Assembly (NCBI GenBank): GCA_018829485.1
Contig: JAHJTU010000059.1
Coordinates: 1-14,851 of the forward strand
Reading direction: 5' to 3'
Source: Nanobdellota archaeon
GTDB lineage: Archaea; Nanobdellota; Nanobdellia; Pacearchaeales; UBA12030
Length of the DNA: 14,851 bases
This document shows, piece after piece, positions 5,737 through 12,761 of the stretch. Position 1 is the first letter of the stretch, and each line of letters begins with the position of its first letter. The notes under the pieces are model-generated. The model saw only the letters and a list, made by a program, of their open reading frames with translations. It searched no databases and was not told where the DNA came from. Position numbers and translations under genes: made by a program.

Positions 5737-6479
5737 GAATAAAACTCAGTCCAGAATTAGCAGAAATACTTGGTATGTTTGCTGCAGATGGATGTTTACA
5801 ATCTAGATATGCTTGTATGTGGGGAAATATTAATCAAGATAAAGAGTATTATGATAATGTTGTTTGTCCTTTATTCTCAAAAGTTTTTAAGAACAAAGTG
5901 ATAGCACACGAAAAGAAAAGCAATTCTGTTTATGGTTTTTACTTATGTGGTAAAGATGTTGTGGCTTTTTTTGAAAAATTTGGGTTTAATATAGGAAAGA
6001 AAACCTATAATGTTGAAGTACCAAGACTAATTCTGGAAAGCAATAATTCTATTTTATATAGCTCTTTTATAAGAGGATTTACTGATTGCGATGGTTGTAT
6101 AAATTTTTTAAGAAGAGCTACTGGGAAATATTCTCATTTTAAGAAAAATTATCACACATACCCTAGGATTTTCATTAAATCAACATCTAATAATGTCATT
6201 CAAGGAATAAGTAATATGCTTTCAGAGTTAGATATCCAACATTCTTTAGAGAAACAATCTGTGGAAAATTCTAAGAAAGGTAAGGGAGAAGTATTTAGCA
6301 CAGTAATTAGAGGAACTACGAGATTGGATAAATGGATGAATCTAATCGGATTTAATAATCCTGTTCAGCAGTCTAAGTATGATATCTGGAAGAAATATTC
6401 TTTCTGTCCTGCTAATACAACTTTTTCACAAAGAAAGAAAATTTTAAATGGGAAATTAAATCCCCTTTCTTTTTATTGA
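5733..6479 (+). CDS. Free-standing LAGLIDADG homing endonuclease
   Basis: A 248-residue protein with two LAGLIDADG helices, LAEILGMFAADG (9-20) and FIRGFTDCDG (112-121). The metal-binding acidic residues D19 and D120 are both retained. Two motifs in one chain indicate a pseudo-symmetric monomer that cuts one long asymmetric site. Between and after the motifs lie the usual basic, aromatic-rich DNA-contacting segments. Length is normal for the family and no inactivating change is visible. No intein or group I intron surrounds it, so it is a stand-alone gene. It lies between a tRNA remnant and tRNA-Arg, ending three bases from the tRNA-Arg 3' end, and is co-transcribed with the AbrB-type protein. 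It is likely a mobile cassette, with target unknown. Confidence 0.88.
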   Translation: MRIKLSPELAEILGMFAADGCLQSRYACMWGNINQDKEYYDNVVCPLFSKVFKNKVIAHEKKSNSVYGFYLCGKDVVAFFEKFGFNIGKKTYNVEVPRLILESNNSILYSSFIRGFTDCDGCINFLRRATGKYSHFKKNYHTYPRIFIKSTSNNVIQGISNMLSELDIQHSLEKQSVENSKKGKGEVFSTVIRGTTRLDKWMNLIGFNNPVQQSKYDIWKKYSFCPANTTFSQRKKILNGKLNPLSFY

Positions 6480-6482
6480 ATA

Positions 6483-6556
6483 TGGTCCTGACGGGACTCG
6501 AACCCGCAACTTTCAGCTTAGAAGGCTGACACTCTATCCAATTGAGTTACAGGACC
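6483..6556 (-). tRNA. tRNA-Arg(TCT)
   Basis: On the minus strand the acceptor GGTCCTG pairs with CAGGACC. The D-arm is ACTC...GAGT, the anticodon stem TCAGC/GCTGA, and the loop CTTCTAA gives anticodon TCT. The T-arm is GCGGG-TTCGAGT-CCCGT (one G-U pair), with discriminator A. It is 74 bases long, with no intron and no encoded CCA. An A/T box (AATTAAAAAC, about 6580-6589) lies about 29 bases upstream. Confidence 0.95.
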
Positions 6557-6623
6557 ATTAATGAATTGAAACAAAAAATGTTTTTAATTCTTTTTATTTG
6601 TTCATGTGTGCTTTTTTGGAAAA

Positions 6624-6632
6624 GCTTATAAG
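6624..6632 (+). promoter_or_regulatory. TATA box for the gene at 6652
   Basis: GCTTATAAG is centred about 24-25 bases before the ATG at 6652. It lies inside the upstream-extended frame (TTG 6598 or ATG 6604) and therefore argues against those longer starts. Confidence 0.6.
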
Positions 6633-6651
6633 TTTTAATGCTTTATATTTC

Positions 6652-7080
6652 ATGGCTAAGGAAATGGAACCAAAAACATTATATGATACTTTAGAAAGTA
6701 TTTATGAATTTAGAGCAAAATATGGTTATCCAAAAATTGTTGGTCCTGTTCCAGAATATGTGCTTAAGGAGCATATTTCTCGTCTTGAATCTATTGCATC
6801 TTTATCTGTAAGTGATTTAATAAAATTCAAGAAGTATGCATCTGAAAAGGACTTGGAAGATAAGACAAAGGAATTAAAAGAAGGGATTAAAAAAGATTAT
6901 GTTGGTAGATTAGAAGTTATTAATAATGAATATATGTCTTATTTGCCTGGAAAAATATTAGAAGGAATAAAACCATTATGCTCTACTGATGAAGCATACC
7001 ATAAAATTGAAGGACTTCTTATTAGAATTTTTGAAGATTTTGCAAGAGAAGAAATGAAAAGAGATCTTCCAGATGCTTAA
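6652..7080 (+). CDS. Small helical cytoplasmic protein of unknown function
   Basis: A 142-residue soluble protein, highly charged (Lys/Glu-rich) and apparently all-helical, with no signal peptide, membrane segment or cysteine cluster. A short Gly/Pro-containing region, YGYPKIVGPVPEYV, follows the first helix, and Lys/Glu-rich helices come after it. The start at 6652 (MAKEMEPK) is chosen because a strong TATA box sits about 25 bases upstream, predicting a leaderless message. The frame is open further back but would then contain the promoter. It ends three bases from the convergent stop of the deoxyhypusine synthase gene. I do not recognise the family and offer no function. Confidence 0.75.
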   Translation: MAKEMEPKTLYDTLESIYEFRAKYGYPKIVGPVPEYVLKEHISRLESIASLSVSDLIKFKKYASEKDLEDKTKELKEGIKKDYVGRLEVINNEYMSYLPGKILEGIKPLCSTDEAYHKIEGLLIRIFEDFAREEMKRDLPDA

Positions 7081-7083
7081 ATT

Positions 7084-8034
7084 TTAATTCTTTGCCCATA
7101 TTTCTTTCATAGAATAAGCAAGTAATGTGAATAAGATTGTTGCATCTCCTTTAATGTTTGCATATGCTGCTTCACTCTTAACTTTACCCCAAGACATTGC
7201 TTCTTGTGGTGGTGCTCCTGACAAGCTTCCTGATTCTGGAGATGATGTTGTTATGTAAATAGCATAATCCAATCCATTTTTTAATGAATTGAAAAGTATT
7301 GCATGATGTTTTGGTACTCCGCCACCAAGAATTATTGCTGCTGTTTTTTGTTCTTGCTCTTTGGCTTCTGGTTTTTCTGTTGTTATTTCATAAAGCTTTT
7401 TCATGTCTTTTATAGAATCAATTGCAAAATCCTTATGCTTTTCTTTTGCCATCATTAATGCAATTCCAAAACTTCCATCAGTTATTGCAGGACAGAAAAT
7501 AGGAATATTATTTTTTGCAGCTTGATATAAGATTGAGTTTTCATCATTTATTTCTTTTCCTAATTCAAAAATGATTTCAGATGGTGAAAGCATTCCTTGT
7601 TTTTGTTTTTCATAAATCTTTTCTAAGAAAGATTCCATAAATGTTTCAAATTTTTCATAAAGTTCATTAGGAACAAGAATATTGTAAATTCTATTAAGTC
7701 CTTTCTCACGCAATTCTGCATCACTTGTTTTTCCATCATAAACTTTGAATTCACCAAATGTTTTCATTAAATCTTCTTCAATGCTTCCAACTGTTGTTAT
7801 AAGCACATTAGGAATTTTCTTTTTGCATAATTGAGCAAATACATCTCTTAATCCACTGCTTGTCATATTTGATGTAAATGTTAAAAATAAGAGAGCATTA
7901 TCTTCTTTGATTTTTTTCAAGATTTCTATTGAATTACCTAAATTGCTTGCTTGAAATCCAATATTCTTCATACTTGCAACTAATTCAGAAATACTTGCAT
8001 TATTATCAAGATTAGGTCCTTGTATTTTGTCCAT
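7084..8034 (-). CDS. dys: Deoxyhypusine synthase
   Basis: A 316-residue NAD-dependent enzyme. It transfers the aminobutyl group of spermidine to a specific lysine of translation factor aIF5A, the first step of hypusine formation. Family landmarks appear in order: TSNMTSSGLRDVFAQL, then LITTVGSIEEDLMK, then IFCPAITDGSFGIAL, then ILGGGVPKHHAI. Last comes the catalytic region SGAPPQEAMSWGKV with the active-site lysine K284 of SWGK. Length matches archaeal members (human is longer). The ATG at 8034 is preceded by AAAGGAAA. A TATA-like ATTATAAGC overlaps the stop of the upstream gene, so it may be transcribed both from its own promoter and with the SpeD-like gene 35 bases upstream. That neighbour suggests a shared polyamine link. 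No defect is visible. Confidence 0.95.
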   Translation of the reverse strand: MDKIQGPNLDNNASISELVASMKNIGFQASNLGNSIEILKKIKEDNALLFLTFTSNMTSSGLRDVFAQLCKKKIPNVLITTVGSIEEDLMKTFGEFKVYDGKTSDAELREKGLNRIYNILVPNELYEKFETFMESFLEKIYEKQKQGMLSPSEIIFELGKEINDENSILYQAAKNNIPIFCPAITDGSFGIALMMAKEKHKDFAIDSIKDMKKLYEITTEKPEAKEQEQKTAAIILGGGVPKHHAILFNSLKNGLDYAIYITTSSPESGSLSGAPPQEAMSWGKVKSEAAYANIKGDATILFTLLAYSMKEIWAKN

Positions 8035-8069
8035 TTTCCTTTATTCTATATCTCTTAGCCTACCTAAGC

Positions 8070-8411
8070 TTATAATCTGTCAACCAAGTTTTGCCTTATA
8101 ACTTTAAGATTAAAGAATCTATTTAAATAAGAAGTAACAGCTTGTTCATCAATTTCTTTTATGGAGAATATGTCTATTGAGATTTTATTTTCTTTTGTGA
8201 ATGTATGTATTAAGATATTTGAAGTTTCAAGAATAACAACACCAGTTAAGCCAGGGTTATATGAAGCTCCTTTGACAATTAAAGGTTCAATAATCCTGTT
8301 CATGCCAACTAACATAGGCAATTCCAAAAGAATCCTATTTATCAATTCTTGATCTCCAAGTTTCTTCTTATCTCTGCATTCTGCATCAAGTATAAAATGA
8401 TATCCTTTCAT
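8070..8411 (-). CDS. SpeD-fold (AdoMet decarboxylase-like) pyruvoyl enzyme, variant
   Basis: A 113-residue protein of the short prokaryotic SpeD type. Classical members self-cleave at a serine to form a pyruvoyl group and decarboxylate S-adenosylmethionine for spermidine synthesis. The core here is TGVVILETSNILIHTF, then ISIDIFSI. By spacing, S64 is the pyruvoyl-forming serine and H69 the processing histidine, and T56 replaces the second processing serine. I84 occupies the position of the catalytic cysteine. The usual ESH around the cleavage site reads TSN. Autoprocessing thus looks possible, but AdoMet decarboxylation by the standard mechanism does not. Diverged SpeD proteins acting as arginine or ornithine decarboxylases have been described, so that is a live alternative. 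It is followed by deoxyhypusine synthase in the same direction, 35 bases apart. A TATA box lies about 28 bases before the ATG. Confidence 0.75.
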   Translation of the reverse strand: MKGYHFILDAECRDKKKLGDQELINRILLELPMLVGMNRIIEPLIVKGASYNPGLTGVVILETSNILIHTFTKENKISIDIFSIKEIDEQAVTSYLNRFFNLKVIRQNLVDRL

Positions 8412-8435
8412 CTTTCTTTTTCTATTCTATTTGAG

Positions 8436-8443
8436 TTATATAA
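8436..8443 (-). promoter_or_regulatory. TATA box for the SpeD-like/dys pair
   Basis: The palindromic TTATATAA is centred about 28 bases upstream of the ATG at 8411 on the minus strand. A second A/T box (TTTAAATA, about 8451-8458) lies just behind it. Confidence 0.55.
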
Positions 8444-8479
8444 TGTGAGTATTTAAAAAGTTATTGTATATATGCTTTA

Positions 8480-8509
8480 TACCAAAAAGTTTAATAATTT
8501 GTTTTGGTA
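8480..8509. repeat. Inverted repeat in the divergent promoter region
   Basis: Perfect 8-base arms TACCAAAA (8480-8487) and TTTTGGTA (8502-8509) surround 14 bases. It lies just upstream of the TATA box of the gene at 8541 and about 40 bases behind the promoter of the minus-strand polyamine pair. This would suit an operator. Confidence 0.6.
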
Positions 8510-8514
8510 AATAG

Positions 8515-8522
8515 TATAAAAA
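8515..8522 (+). promoter_or_regulatory. TATA box for the surface-protein pair at 8541
   Basis: TATAAAAA is centred about 23 bases before the ATG at 8541, predicting a leaderless or nearly leaderless transcript. Confidence 0.55.
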
Positions 8523-8540
8523 GAACATGGGTGTAAAAAA

Positions 8541-9674
8541 ATGTCAAAAAGAGGATTTGATTTATTAATTCTTTTATTCCTTTTAATATGTATTCTCTCA
8601 ATTCCAAATATAGAAAGCAAAAAATACACAGAACCAATGCATTTGGTTGTTTCAGATGATATTGAACTAGAAAAAAGTCGTAGTATAATAACTACTTGGG
8701 ATGGTTATTTTAAATATCCATTATGGCAAATCTCCCCAGGAAGAACAATTGAAAAGGCTGAGATGGTATTTTATGTTTCAGATATGATTTTTACACAGAA
8801 TCCCTATAATGTTTATAGAATTTATAATTGTTCGTCTGATTGGAATGAAAGAAGTAATGAAAACACAATTGAAAACCTTAAATGTTCTTTTATTAAGTAT
8901 CAAAGTATTGATAAACCCGGAATTCAAACTGTAGATTTATCCGATGTTTTTAGTAGTTTATATCAAAACCAAGATAAACAGGTAACTATTCTTATAAAAC
9001 CAAATTTAGTTTATCCTGGGACTCCAAAAGTAAACAATTACGAAAAAATAAAAATTGGATATTCTTTTAATGGCATTGCAGATAATTATTTTTTAATAAA
9101 TAGTAGAGAGTATTTCCTACCACCGCCACCATGGATTAATCTGACCGTTTCTTATAATGTTAACCAGAAGAAAATCAAAACAATAGCTGATGGACATCTT
9201 AGGTATTTTGTTACAGAAGACCCGGGTTTTAGGGGATTCTTTAAATTTCCACCCTTATTTGTTGATAATATATCTGAAATAAAAAAAGTAGATTTTATTT
9301 TCAATGTTATTGGATTGAATAATTTACGTGGACACTCAAATACAACATGGTTTTATACATGTTCCTCTGATTGGGATGAGATTACTGATGGAAACACTAT
9401 GTATACATTACCTTGTATTGAGATTGGAGAAAGAGAAATTTCTTCTGAAGGAGTTTATACTTTTGATGTGACAAAAGAGTATATTGATTCAATAAGAAAA
9501 AATCAAAATTTCTCAATTGCAATGAACACAACAAAAAATGGTTGGACACTTGGATCTTTCAAATTTGAATCAAATTTAAAAGAAGTTTATGTTGGAAGAG
9601 CATATAGACTTGCTTTATCGATAGCTTCAAAAGAATCAAAAGGAATGGAAGCATATTTGAATGTAAGTGTATAA
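8541..9674 (+). CDS. Secreted protein with two DNRLRE-like domains
   Basis: A 377-residue protein with a signal peptide (MSKRG plus a hydrophobic run to about residue 26) and no C-terminal membrane helix. It contains two related beta-sandwich units, at about 33-200 and 205-377. Each shows a (G/D)xFK(Y/F)P start, a strand with AEMVFYV/VDFIFNV, and the motif CSSDWxE...NT...LxC. The second also has FDVTKEYIDSI. This layout resembles DNRLRE/CBM96-type modules, which occur in extracellular proteins and are thought to bind carbohydrate. The paired cysteines probably form a disulfide. The second unit is clearly paralogous to the N-terminal domain of the next gene, which begins 13 bases downstream. 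The two products probably act together at the cell surface. Domain naming is tentative. Confidence 0.8.
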   Translation: MSKRGFDLLILLFLLICILSIPNIESKKYTEPMHLVVSDDIELEKSRSIITTWDGYFKYPLWQISPGRTIEKAEMVFYVSDMIFTQNPYNVYRIYNCSSDWNERSNENTIENLKCSFIKYQSIDKPGIQTVDLSDVFSSLYQNQDKQVTILIKPNLVYPGTPKVNNYEKIKIGYSFNGIADNYFLINSREYFLPPPPWINLTVSYNVNQKKIKTIADGHLRYFVTEDPGFRGFFKFPPLFVDNISEIKKVDFIFNVIGLNNLRGHSNTTWFYTCSSDWDEITDGNTMYTLPCIEIGEREISSEGVYTFDVTKEYIDSIRKNQNFSIAMNTTKNGWTLGSFKFESNLKEVYVGRAYRLALSIASKESKGMEAYLNVSV

Positions 9675-9687
9675 TCTAGAGAAGAAA

Positions 9688-12600
9688 ATGAAAAGAGGAA
9701 TCGTAGTCTTATTTATAATTATATTAATTTCCATTTTCTCTGTTCCTTTTGCTTTTTCAGTAGTTCAGATACAGTATAAACTAAATGTGTCAGATGATGG
9801 TTATTTGAATTTTTTAATTGCAGAAGATTATGGTTTCAATGGATTTTTCAAGTATCCGACATCTATTCCTGAAGGAGCTTTGATTACTGAAGCTTATTTT
9901 GTTTTTAATGTTTCTTCTGTTTTGAATCTAATTAGTGGATACCCTAACACAACATGGTTTTATAATTGTTCTTCATCTTGGGATGAAGGAAGTACAAATA
10001 CAACAATGTATAATTTACCTTGTACTTACATTGATTATAAAAATATATCTTCAGCAGGAGTTTATGCTTTTAATGTAACGAAACAATTTATTGATGCTTA
10101 TAACAATAATCAGGCAAATTTTTCAATTGCTATGAATATAACATATGTTAGGCCAGCAGGACTAGGATCCTTAATATTCATTGTAGATGAGCCTGTTGTT
10201 GCTGTTGGAAGGCAATGGGGAGTTATGATTGGTATTGATTCAAAAGAATCAACAGGACTAATTTCTTACCTAAACATAACCTACACAGATAATAACAAGC
10301 CAATAATTATACCTATTTTACCAACACCAGAAAATGGAACTTGGTATAATTCTAGAACTTTGCATATTAATGCAACAGCTTGGGATACAACTAGTAATGT
10401 AACAGAATGTAAAATAACAATTGGTACTTCTATACCACCGGTTGATTCATACACAATGACTAAAACTCCAAATAATGGCGGGGCAAGAAACATGACATGT
10501 AATTACACTTTTACTAATCTTGCTGATAGCTCTTATTATTATAGGATAATAGCAAATGATACAGGACAAAACAAGAATACAACAGAGCTTAGAGAATTTT
10601 ATCTAGATGCAACTTATCCTTTGATATCTTATGTGAATGATTCATTTTCTGATTTAGCATCCTATTCTAAGAATTATATTATTGTTAATGTAAGTATTAC
10701 AGAAACAAATTTTGCTAATTTTACCTTTATTCTTGCAAATTCAACAGCAGAAATAAATAGGACTTTTGTAACAACAAAAACATCAACAAGACTGAATTTC
10801 ACTAATTTACCAAATGATGTATACAAATTTAATGTAACAATTACAGATAATGCAAGTAGTAAGAATTTCACATTAACAAGAACTGTAATATTAGATACAA
10901 TATTGCCTGTTATTGAATTTATTACTCCAACACCAGCAAATGCTTCTAATTTATCAATTAATTCAATGACCATAAATACAACAATTACTGATATGAATAA
11001 TAGAACTGTTTTTCTTAATTGGCAGACAAGCAATTATACAATGACGTGTTTTTCAACTGCAACAACAGGACAAATTAATTGCAATTATTCTTTTGTTTCT
11101 TTAGCAGAAGGAAGATATACTTACAATGTTTTTGTAAATGATTCTGCTGGAAATGCAAATCAAACAAGTTTAATGGAACTTAATATTGATACTATTGCTC
11201 CTTATGTTTCTTTTATTTCTCCAGCAAATACAAGTTATGATGTAAATAATATTACTGTTAATATTTCAGCAGATGGTATTTATACATGGTGGAATAATGG
11301 TTCTGATACAAATCTTACTTATACATCTTCATTTACATTAAATTTATCAGATGGGCAATATACATTTACAGCTTATTCAAATGATTCTTCTAATAACATA
11401 AATATGACAAGTGTTACTTTCGCAATTGCTTATGGCACTGATGTAATACTGCCAGGAATTAACTTTTCAACACCAACAAAAGATAATAATACTTATTGGA
11501 CTAAGGGGTATATTGTAATTAATGTAACAGTTAATGATGATACTGCAGTAGCAAATCTTACTTTTACCTTAGCAAATTCTTCAGGAGAAATAAATAGAAC
11601 AGTAACAAATGCAAATACATTGACTTTTCTTAATTTCACTTTATTAGCAGATGGAACATATTTTTACAATGTTAGTATAAATGATACAACTGGAAATATG
11701 AATCATACAGAAACAAGAACAATTACATTAGATAATCTTCAGTCTTTTATTGGATTTGGTGAGCAGACATTTTCAAATGATAGTTATAACTCTAAAACTT
11801 ATATTTTAATTAATCTTTCAAGCATAGAAACAAATTTTGCAAATCTGACTTTTATTCTTGCAAATTCTTCAGGAGAAATAAATAGAACCTTTAGTGATGC
11901 AACTTCAGAAACATTTTCACAACTTCTTAATTTCACTTCATTATCTGATGGAATCTACGTATTTAATGGAACAGCAACAGATTTGGCTGGCAATAAAAAC
12001 TTCACATTAACAAGAACTTTAATTTTAGATACAACTTCACCTAGTGCAAGTATTTCTGTTCCTTCTAGTGCTACAGAATTTGGTTCAAGTGTAACCATTA
12101 CATGCACAAGAGCTGATGCATTTTATGTAAATAATACTGTTATTGTTATTACAAAACCAAGTTCTACAACAATAACTAAAACAGATTGGAATACTACAAC
12201 AAATGGAAATGTTGTATTAGTATTAGCAAGTGGAAGTGATAAGGAATTAAATCAATTAGGAACATATAAGGTTGATTGCACTGTAAAAGATTATTCTGGA
12301 AATTCTTATTCTGCAACACAACAAACCTTTTCTATTACATCTGTTGATGGTGGAAATGGAGATTCTGGCGGTGGTGCAGATGGTGGAGCAGGTGGAGATT
12401 CTGGTGGAGGTAGTGGAGGTACTGAAACAGAAGAAGGAACAGCAGAAGAAGGAAGGGGAAAAGAAACTGAAATAGAACCAGAAGAAGGAAAAGAGCCACC
12501 ATTAAGGCAACCTGGAGAACTTATAGGGGAAATAGGGAACTTTTTCACAAAAATCCAGAAACTAGACAAGAGAATATGGGCTTCAATTGGATTCTTGGCA

Positions 12601-12723
12601 TTGATATTGATTTTGCTTTTGTTGATTAAACTTGTTTTTGGAAAGAAAAAGCCTTCTATGATAAAACCATATAAAGAAAAGCAACATAAACACAAGCATG
12701 CAAAGAAAAGACATCTTAGATAA
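9688..12723 (+). CDS. Large membrane-anchored, sequon-rich repeat surface protein
   Basis: A 1011-residue protein. ATG 9688 is preferred over an in-frame GTG at 9667 because the GTG overlaps the previous stop and would put seven extra residues ahead of a normal signal peptide (MKRGIVVLF, ends AFS). In order it has a DNRLRE-like domain at about 25-195 (CSSSWDE...LPC motif) and a long series of Ig-like modules up to about residue 880, many opening with the pattern (I/F)xxPTPxN. It then has a Gly-rich linker (about 887-912), an acidic Glu-rich stretch, one membrane helix (about 961-982) and a cytoplasmic tail rich in Lys and His (KQHKHKHAKKRH). I count about 60 N-x-S/T sequons by eye. It is probably an adhesin or surface stalk, with no catalytic motif seen. 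It lies in an operon with the preceding gene. Confidence 0.85.
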   Translation: MKRGIVVLFIIILISIFSVPFAFSVVQIQYKLNVSDDGYLNFLIAEDYGFNGFFKYPTSIPEGALITEAYFVFNVSSVLNLISGYPNTTWFYNCSSSWDEGSTNTTMYNLPCTYIDYKNISSAGVYAFNVTKQFIDAYNNNQANFSIAMNITYVRPAGLGSLIFIVDEPVVAVGRQWGVMIGIDSKESTGLISYLNITYTDNNKPIIIPILPTPENGTWYNSRTLHINATAWDTTSNVTECKITIGTSIPPVDSYTMTKTPNNGGARNMTCNYTFTNLADSSYYYRIIANDTGQNKNTTELREFYLDATYPLISYVNDSFSDLASYSKNYIIVNVSITETNFANFTFILANSTAEINRTFVTTKTSTRLNFTNLPNDVYKFNVTITDNASSKNFTLTRTVILDTILPVIEFITPTPANASNLSINSMTINTTITDMNNRTVFLNWQTSNYTMTCFSTATTGQINCNYSFVSLAEGRYTYNVFVNDSAGNANQTSLMELNIDTIAPYVSFISPANTSYDVNNITVNISADGIYTWWNNGSDTNLTYTSSFTLNLSDGQYTFTAYSNDSSNNINMTSVTFAIAYGTDVILPGINFSTPTKDNNTYWTKGYIVINVTVNDDTAVANLTFTLANSSGEINRTVTNANTLTFLNFTLLADGTYFYNVSINDTTGNMNHTETRTITLDNLQSFIGFGEQTFSNDSYNSKTYILINLSSIETNFANLTFILANSSGEINRTFSDATSETFSQLLNFTSLSDGIYVFNGTATDLAGNKNFTLTRTLILDTTSPSASISVPSSATEFGSSVTITCTRADAFYVNNTVIVITKPSSTTITKTDWNTTTNGNVVLVLASGSDKELNQLGTYKVDCTVKDYSGNSYSATQQTFSITSVDGGNGDSGGGADGGAGGDSGGGSGGTETEEGTAEEGRGKETEIEPEEGKEPPLRQPGELIGEIGNFFTKIQKLDKRIWASIGFLALILILLLLIKLVFGKKKPSMIKPYKEKQHKHKHAKKRHLR
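10675..10899 (+). repeat. Ig-like repeat A of the large surface protein
   Basis: Opens YIIVNVS, contains NFTFILANSTAEINRTF and ends TRTVILDT. It is homologous to units B and C in both protein and DNA. Confidence 0.75.
11509..11736 (+). repeat. Ig-like repeat B of the large surface protein
   Basis: Opens YIVINVT, contains NLTFTLANSSGEINRTV and ends TRTITLDN. It shares GCAAATTCTTCAGGAGAAAT exactly with unit C. Confidence 0.75.
11800..12033 (+). repeat. Ig-like repeat C of the large surface protein
   Basis: Opens YILINLS, contains NLTFILANSSGEINRTF and ends TRTLILDT. It is closest to A in its opening (ETNFAN) and to B in its middle, suggesting gene conversion or successive duplication. Confidence 0.75.
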
Positions 12724-12732
12724 TTTTAAAAA
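12724..12732 (+). promoter_or_regulatory. TATA box candidate for leuS
   Basis: TTTTAAAAA lies 30-38 bases before the ATG at 12762 and directly follows the previous stop. Support is weak because the spacer is A/T-rich throughout. Confidence 0.35.
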
Positions 12733-12761
12733 TTGTAATCTTGTTCTTTTAAATAAGTAAG

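Noticed and set aside
5733..6479. Intein or group I intron carrying the endonuclease
   Set aside because: No split host gene or splice motifs flank it. Upstream is a complete AbrB gene and downstream an intact tRNA on the other strand.
6598..6651. Extended N-terminus (TTG 6598 or ATG 6604) of the small helical protein
   Set aside because: A strong TATA box (GCTTATAAG) lies inside the extension, at leaderless distance from the ATG at 6652.
9667..9687. GTG start for the large surface protein
   Set aside because: It overlaps the stop of the preceding gene and precedes a better ATG with a standard signal peptide.
10675..12033. CRISPR-like repeat array
   Set aside because: The repeats are in-frame protein modules of more than 220 bases, diverged from each other, without short identical repeats or unique spacers.
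12306..12695. Minus-strand Pro/Ser-rich frame
   Set aside because: It is the antisense of the Gly-rich linker and basic tail of the large surface protein.
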